A DNA stretch of 64,000 nt from contig JAJTJC010000033.1 in assembly GCA_021295155.1 (NCBI GenBank), forward strand, positions 1 to 64,000, read 5' to 3'. The position numbers and the translations under genes were made by a program. The notes below the pieces were generated by a model. The model did no database searches. It had not been told where the DNA came from and saw nothing but the letters and a program-made list of their open reading frames with translations. The DNA comes from Flavobacteriaceae bacterium D16. GTDB taxonomy: Bacteria > Bacteroidota > Bacteroidia > Flavobacteriales > Flavobacteriaceae. Each line of letters opens with the position of its first letter. Positions within the stretch are counted from its first letter, which is position 1. Positions 54,105 to 64,000 of the stretch are shown in pieces.

Positions 54105-54809
54105 ATGGAACCAATTACCACCATCAGCCTTTTCCGTTACAGGACTATTTGGTCCAAAATCTGGGCTTTTGGTATGATGCAATTTGCTCACCCCAGTCTT
54201 GCAGAGGTGGAGGGGCTTCGGTTTTACAAACTAATGGGCAGTGGTAAAGCCGGATTTAATCCCTGGCCAGACTGGTCAGTTTACGCATTGGTTCAGGTAT
54301 GGGATACGCCTCAGGATGCGGATCACTTCTTTAAGGAGCACTCGTTAATGAGCAGCTACCGGCAGAAAGTGCAGGAACACCTGACACTTTATATGAAAAC
54401 GTCTAAGGTAAAAGGCCAATGGGCGAAGAAAAATCCGTTTCCCGAAAACAAAAACCTCGATCCTCAAAATAATTACCTGGCGGTGATTACCAGGGCCACC
54501 ATAAAAACCAAATTCCTGTTTAGGTTTTGGAAATATGTACCTAAATCTCAAAAAGGCCTACTGGAAAATGAGGGTTTATTATATACCAAGGGAATAGGGG
54601 AGGTACCCTTAAGAAATATGGCCACCTTCAGTATCTGGAAAGACAAAGAATCACTACAGGCTTTTGCTTATTCTGCTGCCGAGCACAAAAAGGCCATCTC
54701 CCTTACGCATAGTCTGAAATGGTATAAAGAAGAGTTGTTTGCGCGCTTCCAACCGTATAGAGCGGAAGGGTTCTGGTCCGGTATGCCTGCCCTGGACTTA
54801 AAAGGCTAA
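54105..54809 (+). CDS. CrtA-like carotenoid hydroxylase/ketolase
   Basis: A 234-residue protein of the spheroidene monooxygenase (CrtA) family. Clear family segments are LFRYRTIWSKIWAFGMMQF, EVEGLRFYKLMGSGKAGFNP, WSVYALVQVWDTPQDADHFF and GIGEVPLRNMATFSIWKD. In marine flavobacteria a CrtA-related enzyme is known as a carotenoid 2-hydroxylase in myxol synthesis, which fits the neighbouring genes. It ends 2 bp before the convergent cruF gene. The reaction is inferred; family membership is good. It belongs to the transcript of the two TlpA-like genes. Confidence 0.82.
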   Translation: MEPITTISLFRYRTIWSKIWAFGMMQFAHPSLAEVEGLRFYKLMGSGKAGFNPWPDWSVYALVQVWDTPQDADHFFKEHSLMSSYRQKVQEHLTLYMKTSKVKGQWAKKNPFPENKNLDPQNNYLAVITRATIKTKFLFRFWKYVPKSQKGLLENEGLLYTKGIGEVPLRNMATFSIWKDKESLQAFAYSAAEHKKAISLTHSLKWYKEELFARFQPYRAEGFWSGMPALDLKG

Positions 54810-54811
54810 GC

Positions 54812-56927
<2,116 letters not shown>

Positions 56928-57380
56928 CTATGATCTTTTGAAGTATTTAAAGGGTACTACCAGCATACCAAAACATTCTCCGTCTTTCTTACCCAGATGT
57001 TTATGGTGGATTTTATGAGCACGCCTTACCCCTCGGGCATACCAGTTATTGGCTTTACGGAACATCTTAAAGCGTTGATGTATAAAGATGTCATGTACCA
57101 AAAAATAGGCTGCACCATAGGCCATTATACCGAAGCCAATAGGATAGCCATACCAAAACCAGCTGTTTGAAGCAATTATAATAAAGGCCATGCTCATGGC
57201 GGCATAATACAAAAAGAAAGCGTCATTGCGTTCAAACCACGAATCGTGGTCTTTTTTGTGGTGATCTTTGTGCAGAACCCAAAGAAATCCGTGCATAATG
57301 TATTTGTGGGTAAACCAGGCCATGAATTCCATTATGCAAAATGTAGCGATAAAAATTAGGAGCCAAATGGCTAATTCCAT
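56928..57380 (-). CDS. crtZ: Beta-carotene 3-hydroxylase
   Basis: A 150-residue membrane di-iron hydroxylase of the fatty acid hydroxylase superfamily; it adds the 3-OH of zeaxanthin or of the beta-ionone ring in saproxanthin and myxol. His clusters are HKYIMHG, HKDHHKKDH, HDIFIHQRF and RAHKIHHKHLG, giving the full eight-histidine set. Four membrane segments are visible. It starts 1 bp before the phytoene synthase stop region and ends 3 bp before crtD. Confidence 0.95.
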   Translation of the reverse strand: MELAIWLLIFIATFCIMEFMAWFTHKYIMHGFLWVLHKDHHKKDHDSWFERNDAFFLYYAAMSMAFIIIASNSWFWYGYPIGFGIMAYGAAYFLVHDIFIHQRFKMFRKANNWYARGVRRAHKIHHKHLGKKDGECFGMLVVPFKYFKRS

Positions 57381-57381
57381 A

Positions 57382-58221
57382 TCAAACTAAATTGAGTTTA
57401 TAATTTACGTACGATTTGGCCAACAATCCAAATTTTTGATAGTTGGGTACTCGTATTCTCGTGTTCTTAATTTGAAGAGACGGGGTTTTCTGGAGTTTTT
57501 GTAAGAGCTTAAAATAGTATTTATAAGCAGTATATACTCCAAATTTCGCCTCATGAGGCAATTTTACGATTCCTTCAAAGCCCAGAGCAAAGTCTTCCTT
57601 GATTTCCTGCACAATACGGGCCTTGGATTGTTCATCCAGTTCCAGCAAATTCGTATTCGGAAAATACGAACGGCTCAGGTCTTCATAATCGGCTTTCAGG
57701 TCACGCAGGAAATTAACTTTTTGAAAAGCCGAACCCAAAGCCATGGCCGATTCTTTTAAATTTTGATATTGTTCGTCATCTCCTTTTACAAAAACCCTCA
57801 GGCACATTAAACCAACAACATCGGCCGAACCATAGATATATTCTTTGTATTCCTCTTGTGTCCTGTAATCCTTTTTGGTAAGATCCATACGCATACTTTT
57901 CATAAAGGCATCAACCAGGTGTTTGGGAATGCCATATTCATGATACGTGTGTTGGAACGCATTCAAAATAGGATTAAGACTAATGCGGTTTACCAATGCT
58001 TTTTCCAGATCTTTTTCGAATTCCTTGAAAAGTTCAACCTTATTGAACTCATGAAAGGTATCTACAATTTCATCTGCAAATCTTACAAAGCCATATATGT
58101 TATAGATATCCTTACGAATTGATGGTGCAAGCATACGGGTAGCCAAAGCAAAGGAAGTGCTGTAAGATTCCGTTACTGTCTTAGCGCATTCGTAGGATAC
58201 TCGATCAAATATTGCCTTCAT
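57382..58221 (-). CDS. crtB: Phytoene synthase
   Basis: Joins two geranylgeranyl diphosphates to phytoene, the first committed carotenoid step. The 279-residue protein has the Asp-rich motifs FVRFADEIVDTFHEF (DxxxD) and NFLRDLKADYEDLSRSYFP, plus AFQKVNFLRD, and the helix region of squalene/phytoene synthases. All catalytic Asp are present. It sits between crtI (10 bp upstream) and crtZ (1 bp). Confidence 0.95.
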   Translation of the reverse strand: MKAIFDRVSYECAKTVTESYSTSFALATRMLAPSIRKDIYNIYGFVRFADEIVDTFHEFNKVELFKEFEKDLEKALVNRISLNPILNAFQHTYHEYGIPKHLVDAFMKSMRMDLTKKDYRTQEEYKEYIYGSADVVGLMCLRVFVKGDDEQYQNLKESAMALGSAFQKVNFLRDLKADYEDLSRSYFPNTNLLELDEQSKARIVQEIKEDFALGFEGIVKLPHEAKFGVYTAYKYYFKLLQKLQKTPSLQIKNTRIRVPNYQKFGLLAKSYVNYKLNLV

Positions 58222-58231
58222 GGTATGCCTT

Positions 58232-59689
58232 TCAGTTTAACTTTTCCATAAGGTTGGAAACCAATTTCCCTGAAATCAGGGAAGGGGGTACTCCTGGTCC
58301 CGGAACCGTTAGCTGTCCGGTAAAAAACAAAGATTCAACTTTTTTACTCTTTAATCCAGGCCGGAGGAATGCCGTCTGAGAGAGTGTATTCGCCATTCCA
58401 TATGCATTTCCCTTATAGGAATTATACTCTTCCTTAAAATCGTTCACACAGAAGGTCTTTTTAAATATAATGTTATTTTTCACCCTTTGTCCAATCCTTG
58501 CTTCAAATCTGTTCATGACTATGTCAAAATACTGTTCACGAAGTTCCGGGGTATCTTCTAAACCAGGTGCAATCGGAACCAGGAAAAATCCGGTTTCACA
58601 ACCTGCTGGCGCCATAGATTTATCCGAAACCGAGGGAAAGTTTGCGTAAAAAAGCGGATTGGTTGGCCAGGTGGGGTTGTCATAAATTTCTTCGGCATGC
58701 AAATCAAAATCTGTATCAAAGAAAAGGTTGTGATGCTCCAGGTCGTCTAATTTCTTATCAAAACCAAGATAAAATAACAATGAGGAGGGTGCAAAAGTTT
58801 TCTTTTCCCAGTAGCTTTCAGAATATTGCCGGTATTTGTGGTCCAGAAGGGTCTCGGTATGTACGTAATCTGCCCCGCTGAGCACATAGTCTGCATTAAT
58901 TTCCACTCCTTTGACAGTTAGTCCAATCGCTTTACCATTGTTCACCCTGATTTTTTCCACGGGTGAGTCTGTATGAATCCTTACGCCTAACTCGAGAGCA
59001 AGGCTTTCCATTCCTTGTATGATCTTGTACATACCCCCTTTCGGGTGCCAGGTTCCCAGGCCAAAGTCTGCAAAGTTCATAAAGCTATAGAAAGCAGGTG
59101 TTTTGCTGGGTTTAGCCCCCAGGAAAAGCACTGGAAATTCCAGGGTAGAAACCAGTTTAGGGTTTTTGAAGTTCTTACGAACCTCGTAACTAATATTCTT
59201 GAAGAACTGGTCTACCCTGGTTACGGTATCTTTGGTAACCAGTTCAAAAGGAGAGCGACCAGGCCGGTAAACTATCTCGTTGATGGCTATTTCATAGTTC
59301 CGTTGGGCTTTTGCAATAAATTTCTTTAGCGGTTTAGAACTACCAGGTTCAATACGGTCGAATTCCCGGGAGATTTTCTCCATACTATCCCCAATGGTGA
59401 TTATATCGTCTGAAAAAAAGATTTTATAAGCCGGATCCAGGCGTTCGAGCTCGTAATAATCGGAGGTTTTTTTACCAAAATCAGCGAAAAAACGATCAAA
59501 AATATCGGGCATCCAATACCAACTTGGACCTATGTCAAACGTAAAACCCTCGGCAACAAGTTGACGGGCGCGGCCACCTACCGTACTATTTTTCTCGTAA
59601 ATGGATACCTCAAAGCCAAGTTTGGCCAGGTAGCAGGCGGCCGACAATGCTGAAAAGCCTGACCCGATTACCGCTACTTTTTTTTTCAT
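58232..59689 (-). CDS. crtI: Phytoene desaturase
   Basis: Converts phytoene to lycopene in four desaturations. The 485-residue FAD protein starts with VAVIGSGFSALSAACYLAKL, then YEKNSTVGGRARQL and FDIGPSWYWMPD, and ends with the C-terminal FAD motif [20 protein letters not shown]. Its size and C-terminal signature identify the true phytoene desaturase in this cluster. The stop of the MerR-type gene is 30 bp upstream, so both may share a transcript. Confidence 0.95.
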   Translation of the reverse strand: MKKKVAVIGSGFSALSAACYLAKLGFEVSIYEKNSTVGGRARQLVAEGFTFDIGPSWYWMPDIFDRFFADFGKKTSDYYELERLDPAYKIFFSDDIITIGDSMEKISREFDRIEPGSSKPLKKFIAKAQRNYEIAINEIVYRPGRSPFELVTKDTVTRVDQFFKNISYEVRKNFKNPKLVSTLEFPVLFLGAKPSKTPAFYSFMNFADFGLGTWHPKGGMYKIIQGMESLALELGVRIHTDSPVEKIRVNNGKAIGLTVKGVEINADYVLSGADYVHTETLLDHKYRQYSESYWEKKTFAPSSLLFYLGFDKKLDDLEHHNLFFDTDFDLHAEEIYDNPTWPTNPLFYANFPSVSDKSMAPAGCETGFFLVPIAPGLEDTPELREQYFDIVMNRFEARIGQRVKNNIIFKKTFCVNDFKEEYNSYKGNAYGMANTLSQTAFLRPGLKSKKVESLFFTGQLTVPGPGVPPSLISGKLVSNLMEKLN

Positions 59690-59719
59690 AAGTGTTTACC
59701 GTTCTATGGGAAAGCTAAG

Positions 59720-60619
59720 TTACAGCAAAGTACTCAACTGTTCAACAGATTGAAAGGTTCTTATTTGAGGAGGTAGAGCTTCGTCTTTGAGGTGTTGGGT
59801 TTGTCTTCCCAGAATCCACAAGTGTGATTTGCCGTCTTCGTTTACCTGCTCATTGAAGTCTTTGATGTACTCCTGCAAATGATCTTTCGTGGGAACTACC
59901 GTGAAATAGGAAAGGAAATGAACGTTTTCGTAGTATTTCTTCAAATCCGGCAGGTTTTCTAAGGGCATGGTCTGACCTAAATAAACGGTTTTATAACCCT
60001 TCAGAATGATTTCGTAATTGATAAATAACAAACCAATTTCATGGATTTCGTTTTCAGGTAGAAAAAGCACAAAAACCTTATCCTTTTTAGTAGGTTCTAT
60101 GGTCTGAATTTTTTCAGTACTCGTATAAATCTTCTGTTTAATCAGATTGGTGATAAAATGCTCATGGGAAGGACTTATGGTATCGGTTTGCCATAAAAGT
60201 CCCAATTCGTTGAGCAATGGAATAAATACCTCCCAGAACACATCGCGAAAGGAGCGGTCTACCATCAAACTGTTGTAGGTACGTTGAAACATGGCCAGAT
60301 CAAAATTGATCATGGACAGTTTAAAGGCATTCATTGCATGGCTCTTTGCACTATTTTTTGCTACTAATTCCCTTACAATTTCGGGTATTTCTTCCTCTGG
60401 GATTTTAGCAATTTTGGAAATCTTATAGCCGTTGTTGTAGAGCAGGGTTACATTAAGTAGCTTCTGAAGACTACCCAGACTGTACGTTCTGATATTGGTA
60501 CTTGTACGCTCCGGAGATAACAACTTGTATCTTTTTTCCCATATCCTGATTGTATGTGCCTTTATTCCTGTAAGGTTTTCTAAGTCCCGGATACTAAAAG
60601 ACTTTTTTACGTTGTTCAT
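59720..60619 (-). CDS. CarH/LitR-like MerR regulator with cobalamin-binding domain
   Basis: A 299-residue regulator: MerR-type DNA-binding domain (FSIRDLENLTGIKAHTIRIW, residues 8-27), a helical linker, and a B12-binding domain. It has the W-x9-EH motif (W143, E153, H154) and ExHxxG (E191, H193, G196) that mark adenosylcobalamin-based light sensors. In the known family, the dark form represses carotenoid genes and light releases it. The start at 60619 is chosen because the -7 box lies between it and an upstream ATG at 60643. Its place next to crtI makes it the likely regulator of the cluster. Confidence 0.9.
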   Translation of the reverse strand: MNNVKKSFSIRDLENLTGIKAHTIRIWEKRYKLLSPERTSTNIRTYSLGSLQKLLNVTLLYNNGYKISKIAKIPEEEIPEIVRELVAKNSAKSHAMNAFKLSMINFDLAMFQRTYNSLMVDRSFRDVFWEVFIPLLNELGLLWQTDTISPSHEHFITNLIKQKIYTSTEKIQTIEPTKKDKVFVLFLPENEIHEIGLLFINYEIILKGYKTVYLGQTMPLENLPDLKKYYENVHFLSYFTVVPTKDHLQEYIKDFNEQVNEDGKSHLWILGRQTQHLKDEALPPQIRTFQSVEQLSTLL

Positions 60620-60640
60620 CTTTTCTATGATATAGTTAAA

Positions 60641-60648
60641 CAAAGTTA
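60641..60648 (-). promoter_or_regulatory. -7 promoter box (TAACTTTG) for the MerR-type gene
   Basis: The minus strand reads TAACTTTG with 21 nt to the ATG at 60619; this box excludes the longer start at 60643. Confidence 0.55.
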
Positions 60649-60791
60649 CTACTTTTTAAATGAAGTTTCTAATTATTAAGTTAAATTTTAGCAGTATTCG
60701 AGATTACAAGCCCTTCATTTTAGGTAAACTTCATTCCCCTGCTGCTGTATTCTGTAAAATGGATATATTTAGAAGTAATAAAATCATAATT

Positions 60792-61505
60792 ATGAAGAAT
60801 TTGTCGATTTTGTTAATGATGCTGGTTCTTGCTTCATCCTGTCGGGATAAAAAGGAAACAATTATTAAGGAAGAGCCACAGGAGACCGTTAGCCAGGAAG
60901 TAGAGTGGATTTCTTTGGTGACAAAGGAATCATGGCGGGGGTTTAATTTAGAGGCACTACCAGATAACTGGGCAATTAAAGACGGTATTATTGAATGCTA
61001 CGGCAAGGCGGGCGACATGGGCGGCGATATTATTTCACGTGAACAGTTTGACAATTTTGAATTGGAACTCGAATGGAAGATAAGCGAGGCAGGAAACAGT
61101 GGAATCTTCTATCATGTAGTGGAATCCGAAGACTATCATTCTCCATACCAGACCGGTCCGGAATACCAGATACTGGATGATGTAGGGTTCCCTGATCCTC
61201 TTGAAGACTGGCAGAAAACAGGGGCAGATTATGCCATGCATCTCCCGAATGACCAAAAAACACTTAATCCTGTAGGTTCCTGGAACTCGAGCAAGGTGAT
61301 CTTCAACAAAGGAAAAGTAGAACACTGGCTTAACGGAAAAAAGATCCTGGAATTTGACAAGTATAGTGAGGACTGGCAGAAACGACGCAATAGCGGTAAG
61401 TGGGATGATTTCCCTGATTACGGAAAAGCAAACAGCGGCCACCTCGGATTGCAGGATCACGGTGCCGGAGTTTGGTTTCGCAATGTAAGGGTAAGGCGTC
61501 TTTAA
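60792..61505 (+). CDS. DUF1080 (3-keto-disaccharide hydrolase) lipoprotein
   Basis: A lipoprotein of 237 residues (signal ending LASSC). The mature part is the DUF1080 concanavalin-like sandwich (GFNLEALPDNWAIKDGIIEC, FELELEWKISEAGNSGIFYH, NSGHLGLQDHGAGVWFRNVR). Members cleave 3-keto-glycosides after oxidation by Gfo/Idh-type enzymes, which are not next to it. The ATG at 60792 opens the lipoprotein signal; a frame extension to 60660 would put 44 poorly fitting residues before it. Confidence 0.9.
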   Translation: MKNLSILLMMLVLASSCRDKKETIIKEEPQETVSQEVEWISLVTKESWRGFNLEALPDNWAIKDGIIECYGKAGDMGGDIISREQFDNFELELEWKISEAGNSGIFYHVVESEDYHSPYQTGPEYQILDDVGFPDPLEDWQKTGADYAMHLPNDQKTLNPVGSWNSSKVIFNKGKVEHWLNGKKILEFDKYSEDWQKRRNSGKWDDFPDYGKANSGHLGLQDHGAGVWFRNVRVRRL

Positions 61506-62753
61506 TTAAAAACGGCGTTCTGGTTCAAATCCTTTTAATGCCATTGAGGTCTTTCTCCCTGAGATAAGTTCGGCGATTAGTTTTCCCGTGGCAGGCCCCA
61601 TGCTCCAGCCCATCATAGCATGTCCTGTAGCGATATACAGGTTAGTAAATTTTGAAGTGCCCCCAATGTAAGGAAGGCCATCTGGAGAAACGGGTCGTAA
61701 ACCGCATTGGGCTTGCGCTTGTTCCCCCTCACTTATGTTCAGGTGTGTATAATAGGTTTCCGCCGCCCTGGCAATTGCCCTAACGCGCTTAGGTCTAATC
61801 TTATGGTTAATGCCGGATAGTTCCATGGTCCCGGCAAAACGGGTAAATCCCTTCATGGGAGTAACGGCTACCTTGGTTTCCATAAGTATTGCTGGTAAAG
61901 TAATACCGGTATCCCGGTTTATATCTATCCGATACCCTTTTCCAGGCTGTATAGGCAATCGAATCCCTAATTTCCTGGCAAGTTCCTGAGACCAGGAGCC
62001 ACTAGCCAGCACTACTTCATCAGCGGAATAGCTATTTTCTGAGGTATTGACCTTAGATACTTTAGGAGCATTAAATGCAAAGGAAGTTACCGTTTCACCG
62101 GTTATCAGCTTTACACCCTGCTTTACCAGGTAGTTTTTGAGATTTGCCATGATCTCCGGAGGTGAGGTATGTGCGTCACAGAGGTAATGAACAGCTCCTC
62201 TGATTTCAGGACTAAGGTTTGGCTGTAAGTCTTTGAGTTCTTTTGAAGACAGTTCTTTTACTTCTAGGCCTAAATCTGATGCTCTTTTGGCCACTTCGCG
62301 CTCATGGGCTTCTTCTTTTTGTGATTTGAAAAGCATGAGCAAGCCCTTTTTTTCCAATTGGAAATTACCTAAATCGCCTAGTTGCTGCCATTCGGTAAAC
62401 AATTCTTTACTTAACAGGTTAAGGTCTTTGATCAGTGGGATAGCTTTCTCAACCTTGGCTTTGGTTGAGGAACGGTTAAAATACCAGGCCCATCTCAGAA
62501 AATCAGGGTCCAGCCGGGGTTTCATATAAAAAGGGCTGCTGCTATTGAACATCCACTTTATCCCTTTTGCCATCATCCCGGGTGAGGCAAGAGGAATGAT
62601 ATGACTGGGTGTCAGATACCCTGCATTCACATAGGATGCTCCTCCCGTTAGGTCGGACTTATCAAGGACAATAACCTCATGGCCCTCCTTATGCAAGTAG
62701 TAAGCTGTGCTCAATCCTACGATTCCGCCCCCTATGACAATTACTTTTTTCAA
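61506..62753 (-). CDS. DadA-like FAD-dependent D-amino acid dehydrogenase
   Basis: A 415-residue oxidoreductase of the DAO fold. The N-terminal FAD motif is VIVIGGGIVGLSTAYYLHKE, then GGASYVNAGYLTPSH as in DadA, and the C-terminal CGLRPVSPDGLPYIGG and GHAMMGWSMGPATGK. D-amino acids or D-hydroxyproline are likely substrates. The start is TTG (KKVIVIGG): no in-frame ATG lies between the tRNA and the FAD motif. A terminator for the upstream tRNA lies just before it. It converges with the DUF1080 gene with touching ends. Confidence 0.88.
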   Translation of the reverse strand: MKKVIVIGGGIVGLSTAYYLHKEGHEVIVLDKSDLTGGASYVNAGYLTPSHIIPLASPGMMAKGIKWMFNSSSPFYMKPRLDPDFLRWAWYFNRSSTKAKVEKAIPLIKDLNLLSKELFTEWQQLGDLGNFQLEKKGLLMLFKSQKEEAHEREVAKRASDLGLEVKELSSKELKDLQPNLSPEIRGAVHYLCDAHTSPPEIMANLKNYLVKQGVKLITGETVTSFAFNAPKVSKVNTSENSYSADEVVLASGSWSQELARKLGIRLPIQPGKGYRIDINRDTGITLPAILMETKVAVTPMKGFTRFAGTMELSGINHKIRPKRVRAIARAAETYYTHLNISEGEQAQAQCGLRPVSPDGLPYIGGTSKFTNLYIATGHAMMGWSMGPATGKLIAELISGRKTSMALKGFEPERRF

Positions 62754-62783
62754 TCCAATAATGTATAATACGATACAAGATAA

Positions 62784-62815
62784 AAAAAGCCCCGGGGAAT
62801 ACTCCTCGGGGCTTA
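62784..62815 (-). terminator. Terminator after the tRNA gene
   Basis: Read on minus, AAGCCCCGAGGAG and the CCCCGGGGCTT arm form a GC-rich hairpin followed by T7. It lies 2 bp past the tRNA 3' end and 30 bp before the DadA-like start. Confidence 0.82.
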
Positions 62816-62817
62816 AG

Positions 62818-62901
62818 TGCCCAGAATGGGAGTCGAACCCATACGCCCTAACGGACACATGGCCCTCAACCATGCCTGTCTACCAGTTCCAGCACCTGGG
62901 C
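62818..62901 (-). tRNA. tRNA-Leu (anticodon GAG)
   Basis: The minus strand gives an 84-nt class II tRNA. The acceptor GCCCAGG pairs with TCTGGGC, the D arm includes GGTAGACAGG, the anticodon loop TTGAGGG is held by the CATGG/CCATG stem so the anticodon is GAG, and a long variable arm follows (GTCCGTTAGGGC). The T arm is ATGGG-TTCGACT-CCCAT. CCA is not encoded. It reads leucine CTC and CTT codons. Confidence 0.95.
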
Positions 62902-63097
62902 AGCTGGATTAGCGCGACAAATATAGGGAAGTATTTTCAGATCTTCAGCAACTCAAAGAGCTGATTTATGTCATGAATTCTAACGGTCTAAACCATTAGA
63001 TTTGAATCCAAGCTGAAGCACTATTAATTGCGTTTACGAAGCCTATGTAAATAGTGTTACATAATTGCGTCAGATTTTTAATAACTTCGATAAAATT

Positions 63098-63496
63098 ATG
63101 ATTCGTATTCATTCCATCTTGCTTGCACTTTTAGTGCTTTTGCAGAGTTCCTTCTGGAACCTGGATGATGTTTCTCGCATGGGTGCTTTGATTGAGCATG
63201 CTAAATTTCATGCTGATGCATATGGGGATAATTTTGTGGTATTCCTTTCTAAGCACTATGGAGAATTGCAACAAGAACATGATAAGCAACACCAGGAGGA
63301 GAAATCGGAACATGAAAATTTGCCTTTCCAGAACCAATCCTGCGTTTTGGTTGTGGCAGACCTTTCCCGTCTTGGGAATACATTTACCCTCCCGAATGCT
63401 GTAATGAACACAAATACCCCTCAGAATTTCTACTACCTGGAAAACTACGCATCTTTAGCAGATTTTGAAATTTTTGAACCACCCCGATTGATATAA
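63098..63496 (+). CDS. Small exported His-rich protein upstream of an efflux pump
   Basis: A 132-residue protein with a hydrophobic N-terminus (MIRIHSILLALLVLLQSSF), then a region with many His, Glu and Gln (HYGELQQEHDKQHQEEKSEH), a lone Cys and a hydrophilic tail. I do not recognise a family. It lies 58 bp upstream of a CusA/CzcA-type gene, so a periplasmic role in binding the exported metal is plausible. An alternative TTG at 63065 would add eleven residues; the ATG gives a normal signal sequence. A near-match promoter box (TAACTTCG) lies at about 63082-63089. Confidence 0.7.
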   Translation: MIRIHSILLALLVLLQSSFWNLDDVSRMGALIEHAKFHADAYGDNFVVFLSKHYGELQQEHDKQHQEEKSEHENLPFQNQSCVLVVADLSRLGNTFTLPNAVMNTNTPQNFYYLENYASLADFEIFEPPRLI

Positions 63497-63554
63497 TCTT
63501 GAGCATGACAACCCCCTTTCTCTAGGGTCAAGTTTCACCGCACATTACTGGATT

Positions 63555-64000
63555 ATGTTATCAAAAATCATTCAATTTAGTTTACGCAATAAGCTTTTTG
63601 TACTCATATCTATAGCTATTGTAGCCGTTTTCGGCATGTATGCACTTACACAAATTTCCATTGGTGCCGTTCCTGATATTACCAATAACCAGGTACAGGT
63701 AATTACTACTTCAAGGAACCTGTCTACCCAGGACATCGAACAATTCGTAACCTACCCTGTAGAACTTGAAATGGCGAACCTTCCGGGAGTAGTGGAAATT
63801 CGTTCAATATCGAAATTCGGACTGTCAGTGGTGACTATCGTCTTCGAGGACGACATGGGCACCTATCTGCCTCGCCAGTTAATCGCTGAGAAAATCAAGT
63901 CTGCCAGTGAAAAAATCCCGGAGGGATTTGGCAGTCCCGAAATGGGCCCCATATCTACAGGCCTGGGTGAGATCTACCAATATATCCTGGATACCCGACC
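63555..64000 (+). CDS. CusA/CzcA-type RND heavy-metal efflux pump, 5' part
   Basis: The first 148 codons of a long RND transporter; the gene continues beyond the window. Visible are the first membrane helix (LFVLISIAIVAVFGMYAL), the periplasmic start IGAVPDITNNQVQVITTS, LSTQDIEQFVTYPVELEMAN and LPGVVEIRSISKFGLSVVTI, which belong to the CusA/CzcA heavy-metal group rather than the AcrB drug group. It should pump Cu, Zn, Co, Cd or Ag ions out of the cell with a membrane-fusion partner, presumably encoded just downstream. The metal is not decided by this part. Confidence 0.93.
   Translation, partial: MLSKIIQFSLRNKLFVLISIAIVAVFGMYALTQISIGAVPDITNNQVQVITTSRNLSTQDIEQFVTYPVELEMANLPGVVEIRSISKFGLSVVTIVFEDDMGTYLPRQLIAEKIKSASEKIPEGFGSPEMGPISTGLGEIYQYILDTR

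Noticed and set aside
62754-62873. Extension of the DadA-like frame upstream to 62873
   Set aside because: It would run through the tRNA terminator and into the tRNA-Leu gene; the FAD motif should be near the N-terminus.

Overview
The window looks like chromosome of a marine, carotenoid-producing member of the Flavobacteriaceae (Bacteroidota). The signs are a type IX secretion (T9SS) gliding C-terminal domain next to a PorP/SprF protein, TonB-dependent and DUF5916 outer-membrane barrels, many SPII lipoproteins, promoters of the Bacteroidetes type (TAnnTTTG), very few Shine-Dalgarno sequences, and a flavobacterial myxol/saproxanthin-type carotenoid cluster. I see no insertion sequence, prophage, CRISPR array or rRNA operon. 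One tRNA gene, tRNA-Leu(GAG), is present. Gene order is dense and mostly housekeeping.

Layout. 1-4.1 kb: the 3' end of a long repeat adhesin, a TSP3/Ig-like T9SS substrate and a PorP/SprF protein, all on + and probably one operon. 4.2-6.9 kb: idi, a PTPS/QueD-family gene, a BCP-type peroxiredoxin, a mannose-6-phosphate isomerase and a small conserved gene. 6.9-16.5 kb: a lipoprotein, a DUF819 membrane protein, a DUF5916 barrel, an alpha/beta hydrolase, an S1/P1 nuclease, DUF2805, AlkB/AraC and a MOSC protein. 16.5-18.0 kb: an ECF sigma operon divergent from a DUF6249 gene, with matched ECF-type promoters. 18.0-30 kb: a HAD-like protein, DoxX, HtpG, TetR plus a UbiB-type kinase, an S9 peptidase, a KAS III-family enzyme, a PPOX-family protein and a TonB-type receptor. 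30-38.9 kb: a CoA-binding protein, a sodium:solute symporter, recR, an acyltransferase E2, a DnaQ-type exonuclease, an FAH-family enzyme, an Hpt protein, cinA, rpmB-rpmG-DUF4295 and ftsY. 39-50.5 kb: an amidase, serine hydrolases, rimO, a second sigma/anti-sigma pair divergent from a fasciclin protein, SRPBCC, and an SurA-type chaperone operon ending in MoxR. 50.6-54.8 kb: aconitase, then two paralogous TlpA-like proteins and a CrtA-like gene. 54.8-60.6 kb: cruF, crtD, crtZ, crtB, crtI and a CarH-like MerR regulator. 60.8-64 kb: a DUF1080 lipoprotein, a DadA-like oxidase, tRNA-Leu, a His-rich exported protein and the start of a CusA/CzcA efflux pump.

How the genes fit together. The carotenoid block (crtI, crtB, crtZ, crtD and cruF on -, with a convergent crtA-like gene on +) covers phytoene synthesis, desaturation, 3-hydroxylation, 1',2'-hydration, 3',4'-desaturation and probably 2-hydroxylation. 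That is the set expected for saproxanthin and myxol, apart from crtE and a lycopene cyclase, which are not in this window. The adjacent MerR protein has both the W-x9-EH and ExHxxG cobalamin motifs of CarH-type light sensors, so light control of pigment is the natural inference. Two independent ECF sigma circuits are visible, and for the first the promoters can be read directly from the sequence.

Most novel-looking observations: the divergent ECF promoter pair with identical 16-nt spacing; a TlpA paralogue whose catalytic Cys is replaced by Arg next to an intact copy; a 14-bp terminator stem placed inside a 36-codon ORF upstream of a TetR/UbiB operon; a possible structured RNA upstream of the TonB receptor; and start codons lying 5-7 nt after TAnnTTTG boxes, which suggests leaderless mRNAs.
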